The notes: generated from the letters alone by a model not told the origin. Positions 51,989 through 61,837 are shown, counted from the stretch's first letter. The stretch: 64,000 bases of DNA from an uncultured Chryseobacterium sp. (GCA_913778505.1 CAJYWD010000011.1:1-64000), one strand, 5' to 3'. Translations and numbers: made by a program.

Positions 51989-54316
51989 TTACTTAGTCCA
52001 GTTGATTCTGGTAGTTTTCACTTCACTTGAACTGGTTCCGATCATGATATCAAAATCACCCGGTTCCCAGTCGTACTTCAGCTGACCGTTGTAAAACTTC
52101 AAATCGTCCGGAGAAATCTTAAAGGTAACTTTCTTGCTTTCACCAGCTTTTAAATAGACTTTCTGGAAGCCTTTCAGCTCCTTTACGGGTCTGGTGATGC
52201 TTCCCACTAAATCCCTGATGTAGAGCTGGACCACTTCGGCACCATCATATTTACCGTTGTTGGTCAATGTTACGGTTGCTTCAATTGCTGTATTACCCGT
52301 AGGTTTCGCATTGCTCACCGAAATATCCGAGTAGCCAAAAGATGAGTAACTTAATCCGTACCCGAATGGAAAAAGCGGCGTATTGCACTCATCCAGGTAA
52401 TTGGAACGGAACTTCTCGAAATTGCATTTTTCAGTATTTTCTGCGCTCAGTGGTCGACCTGTGTTCTTAGCATTATAATAGATCGGTACCTGACCGATAC
52501 TCCTCGGAAAGGTCATCGGCAATTTAGCTGAAGGATTTACTTTGCCATACAGCACATCAGAAATAGCATATCCTGCCATACTTCCAGGGAACCATACGTT
52601 CAGCATGGCATCTGCCAATTCCGACTCTTCCGTAAGCACCAGCGGGCGACCCGTAAAAAGTACTACAACGATAGGCTTGCCGGTTTTTTTCAGTTCTCTC
52701 AAAAGTTCTTTCTGAGTTTCAGGAATTCCGACATCGGTTCTGGAGCTGGACTCACCACTCATTTCTGCACTTTCTCCGATTGCCAGAAGAATAACATCTG
52801 CTTTATTTGCAATATCGACCGCTTCTTTTCTGATCTGTTCAGCAGGACGGCTATCCCGGTCTGTATTTTTTCCGAACATTGCTGCTCTTTCCTCCATCAC
52901 CTCAGATGCATAAATGTTGCTTCCTTTGGCGAAGACAAAATTAACATCCTTACCTACGGTTTCTTTAAGGCCTCGCAATAACGAAATAGAATTGGCATGT
53001 TTTGCTGCCACACTCCACGTTCCTGTCATGTTCAGCGCATTGTCTGCCAATGGTCCAATGACCGCAACTGTTCCCGACTTTTTCAGTGGGAGGATTTGCT
53101 TATCGTTTTTCATGAGAACCATAGAGTTGGCAGAAATGGTTCTTGCCGCTTCCAAATGTTTCGGGCTGAAGACTTCTTTCTGTGCTCTTTTAGAATCGTT
53201 GTATTTATACGGATCGTCAAAAAGACCAAGATCGTACTTAGCTTCAAGAATTCTTCTCGCCGCTTCGGTTACGGTCTGTTCCTTCACCTTGCCTTCTTCA
53301 ACTGACTTTTTCAGAGTTTTCAGGAAACCCTCGCCTACCATATCCATATCGATACCAGCATTCATAGCCAATGCTGAAACCTGTTGCAAATCTCCCATAC
53401 CGTGGTCCACCATTTCATTGATTCCGGTATAATCCGTCACTACAAAACCTTTGAATTTCCATTGGTCTCTCAGGACGTCCGTCATCAGCCATTTGTTTCC
53501 TGTTGCTGGAACGCCATCAACCTCGTTGAATGAGGCCATTACAGAGCCAACACCTGCTTCTACAGCCGCTTTGTATGGCGGGAAATAATTGTTGTACATC
53601 GAAATATGGCTCATGTCCACAGTATTGTAATCACGGCCCGCTTCCGGAGCACCGTACAGTGCAAAATGTTTGAGACATGCGAGCATGGTATTATTCTTCG
53701 AAAGATCGTCGCCCTGGTAGCCGAAAACCATTGCTTTGGCAATCTCGCTACCCAGATACGGATCTTCGCCGGAACCTTCGGAAACACGTCCCCATCTAGG
53801 ATCTCTGGAGATATCCGTCATAGGTGAGAAGGTCCAGTTGATACCATCTGCGGTGGACTCCTGAGCGGCAATCTGCGCTGAGCGCTGAATAAGATTCATA
53901 TCCCAGGAAGAGGCCAATCCGAGTGGAATCGGGAAAGTGGTTTCGTAGCCGTGGATGACGTCCATCCCGAAAATCATCGGAATCTTCAGACGGCTTTTCT
54001 CTACCGCTACTTTCTGCACATCGCGGATTTTATCTACGCCCTTGATGTTGAACAATCCGCCCACAAGACCTTGCTCCACTTTTTTACCAATATCAGAACT
54101 CTGAGCCTGACCTGTGGTAAAATCGCCGGAAGACGGTAAGTTAAGCTGACCAATCTTCTCGTCCAAAGTCATTTTGGAAATCAGATTATCTATAAATGCC
54201 TTTTTCTTCGTCTGATATTTTTCCGACTGAAAAGACTGAACCGGTTTGGTAACGAGATCCTGCGCCAGGAAAAATGGTGACAGCGCCATAGCAGCCAGGA
54301 TTACAAACTTTTTCAT
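51989..54316 (-). CDS. bglX: GH3 beta-glucosidase
   Basis: 775-aa exported (signal ends PFFLAQ) glycoside hydrolase family 3 enzyme, likely periplasmic. It has the N-terminal TIM barrel (MTLDEKIGQLNLPS near residue 50; GWTFSPMTDISRDPRWGRV-like segment near 165; nucleophile Asp in FKGFVVTDYTGI near 295), an alpha/beta sandwich (SMVLMKNDKQILPLK near 405) and the C-terminal Fn3-like domain (NNGKYDGAEVVQLYIRD). It removes terminal beta-linked glucose. Last gene of the SusC-to-GH3 locus. In Bacteroides a GH3 partner processes sophoro-oligosaccharides from beta-1,2-glucan, which fits the GH144-like neighbour. Confidence 0.94.
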   Translation of the reverse strand: MKKFVILAAMALSPFFLAQDLVTKPVQSFQSEKYQTKKKAFIDNLISKMTLDEKIGQLNLPSSGDFTTGQAQSSDIGKKVEQGLVGGLFNIKGVDKIRDVQKVAVEKSRLKIPMIFGMDVIHGYETTFPIPLGLASSWDMNLIQRSAQIAAQESTADGINWTFSPMTDISRDPRWGRVSEGSGEDPYLGSEIAKAMVFGYQGDDLSKNNTMLACLKHFALYGAPEAGRDYNTVDMSHISMYNNYFPPYKAAVEAGVGSVMASFNEVDGVPATGNKWLMTDVLRDQWKFKGFVVTDYTGINEMVDHGMGDLQQVSALAMNAGIDMDMVGEGFLKTLKKSVEEGKVKEQTVTEAARRILEAKYDLGLFDDPYKYNDSKRAQKEVFSPKHLEAARTISANSMVLMKNDKQILPLKKSGTVAVIGPLADNALNMTGTWSVAAKHANSISLLRGLKETVGKDVNFVFAKGSNIYASEVMEERAAMFGKNTDRDSRPAEQIRKEAVDIANKADVILLAIGESAEMSGESSSRTDVGIPETQKELLRELKKTGKPIVVVLFTGRPLVLTEESELADAMLNVWFPGSMAGYAISDVLYGKVNPSAKLPMTFPRSIGQVPIYYNAKNTGRPLSAENTEKCNFEKFRSNYLDECNTPLFPFGYGLSYSSFGYSDISVSNAKPTGNTAIEATVTLTNNGKYDGAEVVQLYIRDLVGSITRPVKELKGFQKVYLKAGESKKVTFKISPDDLKFYNGQLKYDWEPGDFDIMIGTSSSEVKTTRINWTK

Positions 54317-54334
54317 ATATTATTTTTAATTTTT

Positions 54335-55042
54335 TTAAGGTTTTATTTTTTGAGAAAGCATCCATTCATATAACTTCGGGTCAGAATAGGTCGAGTCCCA
54401 GGAGTTGTGATTATCGTTTGGGAAAATGGTCAATTCTGCCTTAGGATTGACAGGATGTAACTTTTGGTAGAAATTGAAGGCGTTCTCCGGAAGAACCACA
54501 TCGTCCATTCCGCCGTGGAAAAGTTTGATGTTTAAGTCTTTGTAATGCTGGATATTGGCCTGCATTACCCTGTCCGTAGGCGCACAAACGGCTGCTACTG
54601 CGGCAAACATTTCCGGATGTTCTCCAGCTAATTTTAGCGTTCCCCAACCTCCCATAGATAATCCGGTGAGATATATTCTTTCTTTATCAATTTTATATTT
54701 TTCTGAAATTTCTTTAATCAGAAAATAAACAGCATCCGTATCCCACCAGGTATTGGCAGGACATTGCGGTGCTAAAATCGCAACCGGTTCTTTCATCAAA
54801 TCTTTATGCTGAAGAACGCCGTTCAGTTTTACTTTTTCCAAATCGTTGCCGCGTTCCCCGGAGCCGTGAAGAAATATGATGAGCGGTAACTTTGATTTTG
54901 CATCTTTGGGCATATCGAGAAGGTAAGCCAGCTTTTTTTGTAGTTTGACTTCTTTATTAAATTCTGCTTTGATTTCCTGAGCGCGTACAAAGGCGGAAAT
55001 TCCTAAGATGAGAAAAGGCAGCAGTTTTATTTTTAAGTTCAT
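54335..55042 (-). CDS. Secreted alpha/beta-hydrolase (esterase/prolyl-oligopeptidase-like)
   Basis: 235 aa with signal peptide (ISAFVRAQ). Alpha/beta-hydrolase features: LIIFLHGSGERGND near residue 55 (oxyanion hole), nucleophile Ser in YLTGLSMGGWGT near 145, Asp in HGGMDDVVLP near 197, His in NDNHNSWD near 215. The substrate is unknown; it could be a carbohydrate esterase removing acyl groups from the glucan. It is only 18 bases upstream of the GH3 gene. Confidence 0.85.
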   Translation of the reverse strand: MNLKIKLLPFLILGISAFVRAQEIKAEFNKEVKLQKKLAYLLDMPKDAKSKLPLIIFLHGSGERGNDLEKVKLNGVLQHKDLMKEPVAILAPQCPANTWWDTDAVYFLIKEISEKYKIDKERIYLTGLSMGGWGTLKLAGEHPEMFAAVAAVCAPTDRVMQANIQHYKDLNIKLFHGGMDDVVLPENAFNFYQKLHPVNPKAELTIFPNDNHNSWDSTYSDPKLYEWMLSQKIKP

Positions 55043-55093
55043 GTTCTGATGTTTTTGACAATTCTTTTTCTGAGCCAGTGCTATTCTGATCTG

Positions 55094-55215
55094 ACATCCC
55101 TAGCCCTGATGGGAACGGCATCCTTTTTTGCCGTGGCGCCAGTTGTTTCTATATTTTTGATCATGCCTTACGCCATGACAAAAAAGATATAGTGGACAGC
55201 AGGTTCCCGGCTCCT
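55094..55215. repeat. ~120-bp nested palindromic element inside the utilization locus
   Basis: Complementary blocks nest around one centre: AGCC/GGCT (55102, 55209), GGGAAC/GTTCCC (55111, 55203), ATC/GAT (55120, 55186), TTTTTTG/CAAAAAA (55124, 55179) and GTGGC/GCCAT (55133, 55172). The whole can fold into one long interrupted hairpin with a loop of about 34 nt. It lies between the GH144-like and esterase genes. I recall similar text from intergenic regions of related flavobacteria, unverified. Confidence 0.65.
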
Positions 55216-55277
55216 AATCCAGATTATTAAATCACTTTGAGACAATAACAATCATCCGCTAAAGATATGAATTTTTA

Positions 55278-56666
55278 TTATTTTATGCCGTGCTTCTGAG
55301 ATCGGAATCCTATTTTTTCCAGACCTGTCCGGATTTCCGGTGCGTTCATGAAAAGATTCCATAGCAAACCTGAGCGGTAGTTCTCTATCATCGGCGCAAT
55401 AGTTCCCTGGTCAATGGCCAGATATCTTGGCGTAAACCAGTCGTTATAATTGATGGAAGTGGCATCGTAAGGTCCGGCCTGACCTATAAACTGAGGCTTT
55501 TCTGTGTAAAGAAATCTGAGAAATTCCATTGATTCTTTTGGGGTGTAAGGCATAGAGCTTAGTGCAGCAGTCGGCGTAATGACTCCAAAATCTTCTTTCA
55601 TAGGCTGATGGGCTGCATAACCGACTGAGCTGTCTTTGTTTCTTGTGTATCCGGCCGTAAGTCCCCAATATTTTTCAGAATAACCTTTGAATTTCAGTGG
55701 ATTTTCTAAGCAATATTTGTAGTCAATCAGAACCTGGTTTCTGTTCAGATCCCAGTAGCTCTTGACGTACTTGTCAGAGAGTCCACGCGGATCTAGGCCG
55801 AGGTAAGAATACTGAGACCAGAACAACGGTCCGCCATATTCCTCGGCATAATTATGCTTGACGTACAATGGCAATCCATATTTGGTGCGGTCTGTGGTGT
55901 AAGTTCCGTTGCGGGTCCAACCTTTGTTGTAGGTATCATAATCGATGGAATAATCTGGGGAAGATGCTGCGAGGACATAAGTAATCAGACATTCATTATA
56001 ACCTTCCAGAGGAAAGTTCATTTCCCAAGCGTAAGATGGCGACCAATGCCAGTAAAGAACTTTTTGTCCGCCCTTTGTGTACCAGTTCCACTCCACGCCT
56101 TTCCAAAGTTGATCCATTTTTGCTGCCAATGCTTTTTCTTCTTCATTGCCATTCTTGAAGTATTCCCGGACACATATTATGCCCTGAACCAGGAAAGCGG
56201 TCTCCACCAAATCGCCGCCGTTGTCTTTTTTCCCGAAAGGCACTACCTTTCCCGTTTCGCCATTCATCCAATGCGGCCAGGCGCCGTGGAAGCGGTCTGC
56301 TTTTGCAAGAAAATCGGCAATATGTGTTAGCCGCTTTACAGCATCTTTTCGTGGTATAAATTTCCTGTCGACACCCACGAGAATAGTCATCAATCCGAAA
56401 CCGGAGCCTCCGGTGGTAACGACATGCTTATCATTATCGGGATAAATATTATCCTCGTGATAGCGTTCTCTTGCCAGCAAGGAATTGGGCTCGGCAAAAT
56501 CCCAGAAATATTTGAGGGCATCGCTCTGGACTTTGTCCATCAGTTGATTGTCAGTCATTTTCACAATGGATGACTCAGCCACTGATTTTGGAGCGGGTGC
56601 CTTGCGCAAATTGCAGGCTGCCAGTGCTACGAGTGAAACAATAGATATGGTGAGCAGGGTTTTCAT
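55278..56666 (-). CDS. GH144-like endo-beta-1,2-glucanase lipoprotein (glycoamylase-like domain)
   Basis: 462 aa, lipobox SLVALAAC, so a surface or periplasmic lipoprotein. The catalytic part is an (alpha/alpha)6 glycoamylase-like domain (PF10091 type): DALKYFWDFAEPNSLLARER near residue 50, TGGSGFGLMTILVGVDRKFI near 85, YNECLITYVLAASSP near 230, FGVITPTAALSSMPYTP near 360. Bacteroidota members with this architecture and length include GH144 enzymes that cut beta-1,2-glucan. The family call rests on resemblance, and the linkage is an inference supported by SusCD and GH3 neighbours. A terminator-like hairpin precedes the gene. Confidence 0.78.
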   Translation of the reverse strand: MKTLLTISIVSLVALAACNLRKAPAPKSVAESSIVKMTDNQLMDKVQSDALKYFWDFAEPNSLLARERYHEDNIYPDNDKHVVTTGGSGFGLMTILVGVDRKFIPRKDAVKRLTHIADFLAKADRFHGAWPHWMNGETGKVVPFGKKDNGGDLVETAFLVQGIICVREYFKNGNEEEKALAAKMDQLWKGVEWNWYTKGGQKVLYWHWSPSYAWEMNFPLEGYNECLITYVLAASSPDYSIDYDTYNKGWTRNGTYTTDRTKYGLPLYVKHNYAEEYGGPLFWSQYSYLGLDPRGLSDKYVKSYWDLNRNQVLIDYKYCLENPLKFKGYSEKYWGLTAGYTRNKDSSVGYAAHQPMKEDFGVITPTAALSSMPYTPKESMEFLRFLYTEKPQFIGQAGPYDATSINYNDWFTPRYLAIDQGTIAPMIENYRSGLLWNLFMNAPEIRTGLEKIGFRSQKHGIK

Positions 56667-56695
56667 GAAAAAATTTGATTTAACTTATAAAAGTA

Positions 56696-56729
56696 TAAAA
56701 AAAAGAGGAGAATAAAAATTCTCCTCTTT
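56696..56729 (-). terminator. Terminator between susD-like and GH144-like genes
   Basis: Perfect 12-bp stem AAAGAGGAGAAT / ATTCTCCTCTTT with a 4-nt loop and a minus-strand T run. It lies 24 bases after the SusD stop and only 30 bases before the GH144-like start, so part of transcription probably stops here inside the locus. Confidence 0.85.
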
Positions 56730-56752
56730 ATATTTCCGAGTTATAAAAACGA

Positions 56753-58177
56753 CTAGTTATAACCAGGATTTTGTGTCAAGATACCCTTACTGTCTGTAAT
56801 TGCTCTCAAAGGTATTGGAAATAATTCATTTTTCCCTTTTTGAAAACCTTTCGGACCAAGATATTTTTCAGCCTGACCAGTTCTTACGAGATCCGGAAAT
56901 CTATCATTCTCCATTGCTAATTCAACTCTTCTTTCTTGCCAAATAGCTAATCTAAGTGCAGCCTGACCCGAAGCAGTAGTATTAGATAGTTTTGCTCTAT
57001 TTCTGACTAAATTAATATTTGCAATCGCAACAGCTGTATTCCCCAGTTCATTGGCTGCTTCTGCATTGATTAAAAGAATATCTGCAAATCTCAGTATTCT
57101 TATATTTTGGATCGATCCGTAACCACAAGCATTATTATTGAGTGTTGAAGGAACATAGGCTTTATAATTCCAAGTGTTGCCTGCTTGAGGATCACCTTTT
57201 TTTATAAGATCACCTTCTGGAGTAGTTTCACCTTCTCTCAAAATAGTAAATTGTTTTCTTATATCGCCAGCTTCAAAAGCATTTTCTAACTCTTGTGTTG
57301 GAGTAAAGAACCCCCAACCAAACTGATTTCTGACACCTTGAACCTCTGCATATTGGCTACCACCGAACTCTGGAGAACATCCGCAGTTTACCTCAAAAAC
57401 TGATTCAGTTCCAAACTCTCCTGCTGGTCTGAATAAATGGTTGAAATCTGGATCAAGTTTATAACCCATATTAATAACTAAATTGGAAGTATCATAAGCT
57501 TTTTGATAATCCTTCATGTAGAGATAAACTTTTGAAAGCAATCCTAAAGCGCCACCTTTCGTCACCCGACCTTCCTGACCTGCAGGATAAGTTTGAGGCA
57601 AAACAGCTGAGGATTCTGTCAAATCCTTCACAATAAATGCATAGACCTCTGCAGCGGTATTTCTTGGTTTATTGATATAATCGGTCTGCAAACCATCAAA
57701 AATAGGAACGCCGCCATAAATTCTTACTAAATTAAAATAGAAATAGGCGCGTAACATTTTGGCTTCTGCAACCAGTCTGTTTTTAAGTGCTGTATCCATA
57801 TCAATGTTTGGCACATTCGTGATCACCTGATTAGCTCTCTGTACCGCCTGCCATTGACCAGTCCAGTAACCATTTATTCCGTCGTCACTAATTGTAAAAG
57901 TAAAATTGTCATAAGCATTGATAAAAGATGCATCACCAGGATTGGATCCCTTTTCTACATCATCACCTGTCACCCCGAATACATATTGAGCAGGAAATCC
58001 AGAATTCTCCCAACTTCTCAAGAAACTATATACAGCATTAGTCGCTTTCATAGCATCAGCTTCAGTTTTATAAAAGTCTTCAGCTACTACTACTCCCTCT
58101 GGTTTTATATCCACAAACTCATCACTACAACTTGCAATTACAGAAAATATGGAGAGTGTTAAAAATATTTTTTTCAT
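56753..58177 (-). CDS. SusD/RagB family outer-membrane glycan-binding lipoprotein
   Basis: 474 aa, lipobox FSVIASC. Surface lipoprotein that caps the SusC channel and binds the glycan. Typical parts: EDFYKTEADAMKATNAVYSF near residue 35, AEAKMLRAYFYFNLVRIYGGVPIF near 137 (SusD-like N-terminal TPR), LRFADILLINAEAANELG near 365, AIWQERRVELAMENDRFPDLVRTG near 415 and the family ending NELFPIPLRAITDSKGILTQNPGY. Twelve bases after the SusC gene. Confidence 0.95.
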   Translation of the reverse strand: MKKIFLTLSIFSVIASCSDEFVDIKPEGVVVAEDFYKTEADAMKATNAVYSFLRSWENSGFPAQYVFGVTGDDVEKGSNPGDASFINAYDNFTFTISDDGINGYWTGQWQAVQRANQVITNVPNIDMDTALKNRLVAEAKMLRAYFYFNLVRIYGGVPIFDGLQTDYINKPRNTAAEVYAFIVKDLTESSAVLPQTYPAGQEGRVTKGGALGLLSKVYLYMKDYQKAYDTSNLVINMGYKLDPDFNHLFRPAGEFGTESVFEVNCGCSPEFGGSQYAEVQGVRNQFGWGFFTPTQELENAFEAGDIRKQFTILREGETTPEGDLIKKGDPQAGNTWNYKAYVPSTLNNNACGYGSIQNIRILRFADILLINAEAANELGNTAVAIANINLVRNRAKLSNTTASGQAALRLAIWQERRVELAMENDRFPDLVRTGQAEKYLGPKGFQKGKNELFPIPLRAITDSKGILTQNPGYN

Positions 58178-58188
58178 GATTTTTCTAA

Positions 58189-61008
58189 TTAAAATGTTAA
58201 GTTCATACCCATTGTATAAATTGCTGAAATTGGATAGATATTTTGATCAATACCCATTTGTACTCTGTCCTGATTCATGATCTCTGGAGAGAATCCATTA
58301 TATTTAAAACTAGTCCAAGGATTTTGTGCGCTTAGATAAATTCTCAGTTTTTTAACAGATAGAGATTGTGCAATTATTGATGGCAAATTATATCCAACTT
58401 GAATGTTTCGGATCCTAAAATAGCTACCGTCCTCAACATAGAAACTGTTTGGCAAAATAATGGACTGGTTAGAAGTAATCATAGAGTTCGTATTAGATGT
58501 TCCTGCTCCACGCCATCTGTTGTTATACATATCTAGATCCCAACTCTCGTTACCATATCTTTGCTCACGATTATAATTGTAAATTTTATTACCAAATACA
58601 CCTTGGAAATCAATTCCAAAATCGATAGAGTGAACTGTTAAATTAAATCCAAAACCATAAGTTCCTTTTGGTATTGGGCTTCCCAAAAATGTTTTATCCC
58701 TTGTATCAATAACTCCATTACCATCTAAGTCAGCAAACTTAAACCAGCCTGCTTTAGCACCAGTTTGTCCAGAACCAGCAGCCTCGGCATCTGTTTGAAA
58801 TACACCATCCACTTGGTACCCATAGTAAGAGCCAACTGCTTGCCCAGCTTGTAATCTTACAATTGAATTTCCGAATAAGCTAGCACCGGTTTCTAAGAAT
58901 GATCCTTGGTAGACGCTTGTAATCTCATTTTCTAGAGAAGTGAAGTTACCATAGAAACCTAGCTTTACACTTTCACTAAGATCGGTATTATAATTTGCAG
59001 AGATTTCAAATCCTTTATTTTTAAAAGAATAAGCATTAGTGATAAAATCATACGGGTTACTAGCTCCGGAAATAGTAGCTTGATTAACTCCGTAAACTAT
59101 ATCTTTTGATTCTTTATTATAATATGTTCCTTCAACTTTTAGTTTGTTATTTAAAAAAGCCATCTCAACACCAAAATCCGAACCTGTCGTTGTTTCCCAG
59201 CCAATCGATGGGTCAATAACTCTGTCAACTGTTGCTGCGGCATATCCTGTATTACCATAATATGCACCACCACCAATGTTTGTTACAATCGAAGAAAAAT
59301 CTCTCTTAACTCTCGGGTTACCTAACTGTCCCCAGCTAGCTCGTAATTTTAACAAATTAAAAATGTTTTGCTCACTCATAAAACCCTCTTTAGAAACTAC
59401 CCAACCAACACTTATAGCAGGAAAAGTTTTATATCTGTCTGTTGAGATTTGCGAAGTAGCATCTCTACGTACAGAAGCATTCAAAAGGTATTTTCCAGCA
59501 TAATCATAATTAATTCTTCCGAAGAATGATTCAATTCTTTGTTGATCTTGTGTAGCCGCTGGTCTACCATCAGGAACTGCAGCTGCAGTATCTTGATAAT
59601 TAAATATATCCGTACCATTACCTATATCTAAAGACCCATTAGTCCCGTCATAATTTACATTTTTAGCAGTCCAAACATCTTCTGATCTGGAATCTCTTAT
59701 TCTTGAAAATCCAGCCAATAATTCTAAATTATGATTACCAAAGGTCTTTCTCCAATTGATTGTATTATCCCATACATAATTTCTATATCTATTAGTTCTG
59801 GTTATCAAACTAGAAATTGTTGGATTTGGTATATATGTTATTGCTGGAGTATATTCATATTGTACAGGTGTATAGTTATCTGTGGTATAACTACTTCTAA
59901 ATGTAAAATCCTTCAGAAACTTAATATCAATAAAAACATTATTAAGCATTCTGTCTTGTCTTACCTGTGATCTGTAAAGATCCAAAGTTGCTCTTGGATT
60001 GGCAATAGAATAACCGTTAAAAAACTGATAAGTTCCTGTTTCAGCGTTTATTGGACCAAATAACGGCGGAGAGTTACGTGCATCAAGCAGAGGATTATTT
60101 GCAACATCAGTTCTTGTTTTTGAAAATGAAAAATTATCTCCGATTGTAATATTATCTGTTATTTTATAACTGAGATTTAATTTTGTATTAAACCTATTGA
60201 ATCCACTCCCTGAGTTAATACCTTTTCCTGCAGCTAAATTTCCTTCATCCTGAAGATACCCTACACTACCATAATAATTCAGTTTACCTAAACTGCCCGC
60301 AGCAGAAAAATCATTAGAATTAATGATACTTGTACGGAAAATTTCTTTAAACCAATCTGTATCTGCTGTAAAATCCGCTCTACTAATGGACCCCGCAGAA
60401 GAGCCATTGTCATTTAATAATTTCTCATTGTACAATTCAACATATTGATCTGCATTTACCATTTTTGGAACGTTGGTAACGGTTTTGATTCCTAAATAAG
60501 AATTAACATTAAACACAGGCTTACCTTTTCCAGATTTTGTTTTGATAATTACCGCTCCATTAGCAGCCTTAGCGCCAAAAATGGCTAAAGATGATGGATC
60601 TTTCAAAACACTCATTGATTCAATATCCTGAGGGTTTAGGAAAGAAATGTCTTCTGTTAGCATACCATCAACGATAAAAACTGTATTACCAGTTAATGAA
60701 CCAACACCACGAATATCTACCCTTGGAGAACCACCTGGTGTACCAGACGTTATAACACTTACTCCAGCAAGTTTTCCTTGTACAGAGTTTAATGGATTAG
60801 CATTTGGTTTATCAGCTAAATCTTTAGCAGTTACAATACCAATACTTCCAGTAACATTCTCTTTCCTCTGTGTACCATATCCAATCACCACTACTTCCTC
60901 GATTTTGTTTTCCTTTGCGGTAGTGTCCTGTGTGGACTGTGCATGCAGATTACCGCCAAAGTATAAAGCAGCAATCAGCAATGGTAATTTAACATAATTT
61001 TTTCTCAT
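58189..61008 (-). CDS. SusC/RagA family TonB-dependent outer-membrane transporter
   Basis: 939 aa, signal ending GGNLHAQ. Right after it comes the SusC-type N-terminus KIEEVVVIGYGTQRKENVTG, the plug domain (residues about 45-160; VDIRGVGSLTGNTVFIVDGM) and a 22-strand barrel to the end (IYTMGMNLTF). It lacks the carboxypeptidase-regulatory-like domain found before the plug in many SusC proteins. It imports oligosaccharides with energy from TonB. First gene of the locus; I found no consensus -7 box in the 250 bases upstream and no regulator next to it. Confidence 0.95.
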   Translation of the reverse strand: MRKNYVKLPLLIAALYFGGNLHAQSTQDTTAKENKIEEVVVIGYGTQRKENVTGSIGIVTAKDLADKPNANPLNSVQGKLAGVSVITSGTPGGSPRVDIRGVGSLTGNTVFIVDGMLTEDISFLNPQDIESMSVLKDPSSLAIFGAKAANGAVIIKTKSGKGKPVFNVNSYLGIKTVTNVPKMVNADQYVELYNEKLLNDNGSSAGSISRADFTADTDWFKEIFRTSIINSNDFSAAGSLGKLNYYGSVGYLQDEGNLAAGKGINSGSGFNRFNTKLNLSYKITDNITIGDNFSFSKTRTDVANNPLLDARNSPPLFGPINAETGTYQFFNGYSIANPRATLDLYRSQVRQDRMLNNVFIDIKFLKDFTFRSSYTTDNYTPVQYEYTPAITYIPNPTISSLITRTNRYRNYVWDNTINWRKTFGNHNLELLAGFSRIRDSRSEDVWTAKNVNYDGTNGSLDIGNGTDIFNYQDTAAAVPDGRPAATQDQQRIESFFGRINYDYAGKYLLNASVRRDATSQISTDRYKTFPAISVGWVVSKEGFMSEQNIFNLLKLRASWGQLGNPRVKRDFSSIVTNIGGGAYYGNTGYAAATVDRVIDPSIGWETTTGSDFGVEMAFLNNKLKVEGTYYNKESKDIVYGVNQATISGASNPYDFITNAYSFKNKGFEISANYNTDLSESVKLGFYGNFTSLENEITSVYQGSFLETGASLFGNSIVRLQAGQAVGSYYGYQVDGVFQTDAEAAGSGQTGAKAGWFKFADLDGNGVIDTRDKTFLGSPIPKGTYGFGFNLTVHSIDFGIDFQGVFGNKIYNYNREQRYGNESWDLDMYNNRWRGAGTSNTNSMITSNQSIILPNSFYVEDGSYFRIRNIQVGYNLPSIIAQSLSVKKLRIYLSAQNPWTSFKYNGFSPEIMNQDRVQMGIDQNIYPISAIYTMGMNLTF

Positions 61009-61258
61009 AATATTCTTATGTATTATTTTCTTATGACACGAATATATATAAATTTATTAACACTATATTAACTCAATTTAACATCATTATAACTTATTGA
61101 TTTCCAAATGTTAAAATTTAAACTTTAACACAATTACCAATCCCAATTAACATTGTGAAATCCCCAAAATTTGGCTCAATATTTGTCTATTTAACATAAT
61201 GTAAGTTCTAAATACTCACTCAGAGTTATTACCTATGTTCAATATCAATTAATAAATT

Positions 61259-61813
61259 ATGAATACCAACCGACTATCGAACGACATGCAAAATGCATTG
61301 ATTAAACAAATGACAAAGGAAGCACACGCTTCACAAATATTCTTATCATACGGATGCTGGGCGGATGTAAAGGGTTATGGCGGAATCGCAAATTTTCTCT
61401 ATCGCCATTCTCAGGAGGAAAGAAATCACATGATCAAATTTATGCGCTATATCTTGGATCGTGGTGGCGAGGCGAAAGTTGAAGCGATTCCTGCACCACC
61501 GGAAAACCCACAGAATCTCACAGATTGTTTCAATAAAGTTTTCCAGCATGAAGTGGACAATACTACGGCCATTTATTCTATCGTGGACTTGGCATTTCAG
61601 GAAAAAGACTGGGCCACTTGGAATTTCATGCAATGGTTTGTAAAGGAACAAATTGAGGAGGAAAAATTAGCATTGGAATTGATTGATAAATTAAAGATTG
61701 CGGGCGGTGACAGAGCTTCGGATGAAAGTTTATTTACTTTGGACAAGGCCTTGGAAGAAGCCTCGGACGAAGTTTCTCTACCACAGGAAGCCAACACAGA
61801 AAACCCGTCATAG
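61259..61813 (+). CDS. Non-haem ferritin
   Basis: 184-aa iron-storage protein forming 24-mers in the cytosol. The ferroxidase-centre residues can be placed: Glu21 (KEAHASQIFLSYGCW), Glu-x-x-His in YRHSQEERNHMIKF near 54-57, Glu in FQHEVDNTTAI near 98, and QWFVKEQIEEEKL near 130. The C-terminus extends about 15 residues beyond E. coli FtnA (SDEVSLPQEANTENPS), acidic and probably flexible. It ends at a strong terminator. Confidence 0.94.
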   Translation: MNTNRLSNDMQNALIKQMTKEAHASQIFLSYGCWADVKGYGGIANFLYRHSQEERNHMIKFMRYILDRGGEAKVEAIPAPPENPQNLTDCFNKVFQHEVDNTTAIYSIVDLAFQEKDWATWNFMQWFVKEQIEEEKLALELIDKLKIAGGDRASDESLFTLDKALEEASDEVSLPQEANTENPS

Positions 61814-61837
61814 CAAAGTAAAATATCACTACCTTTG

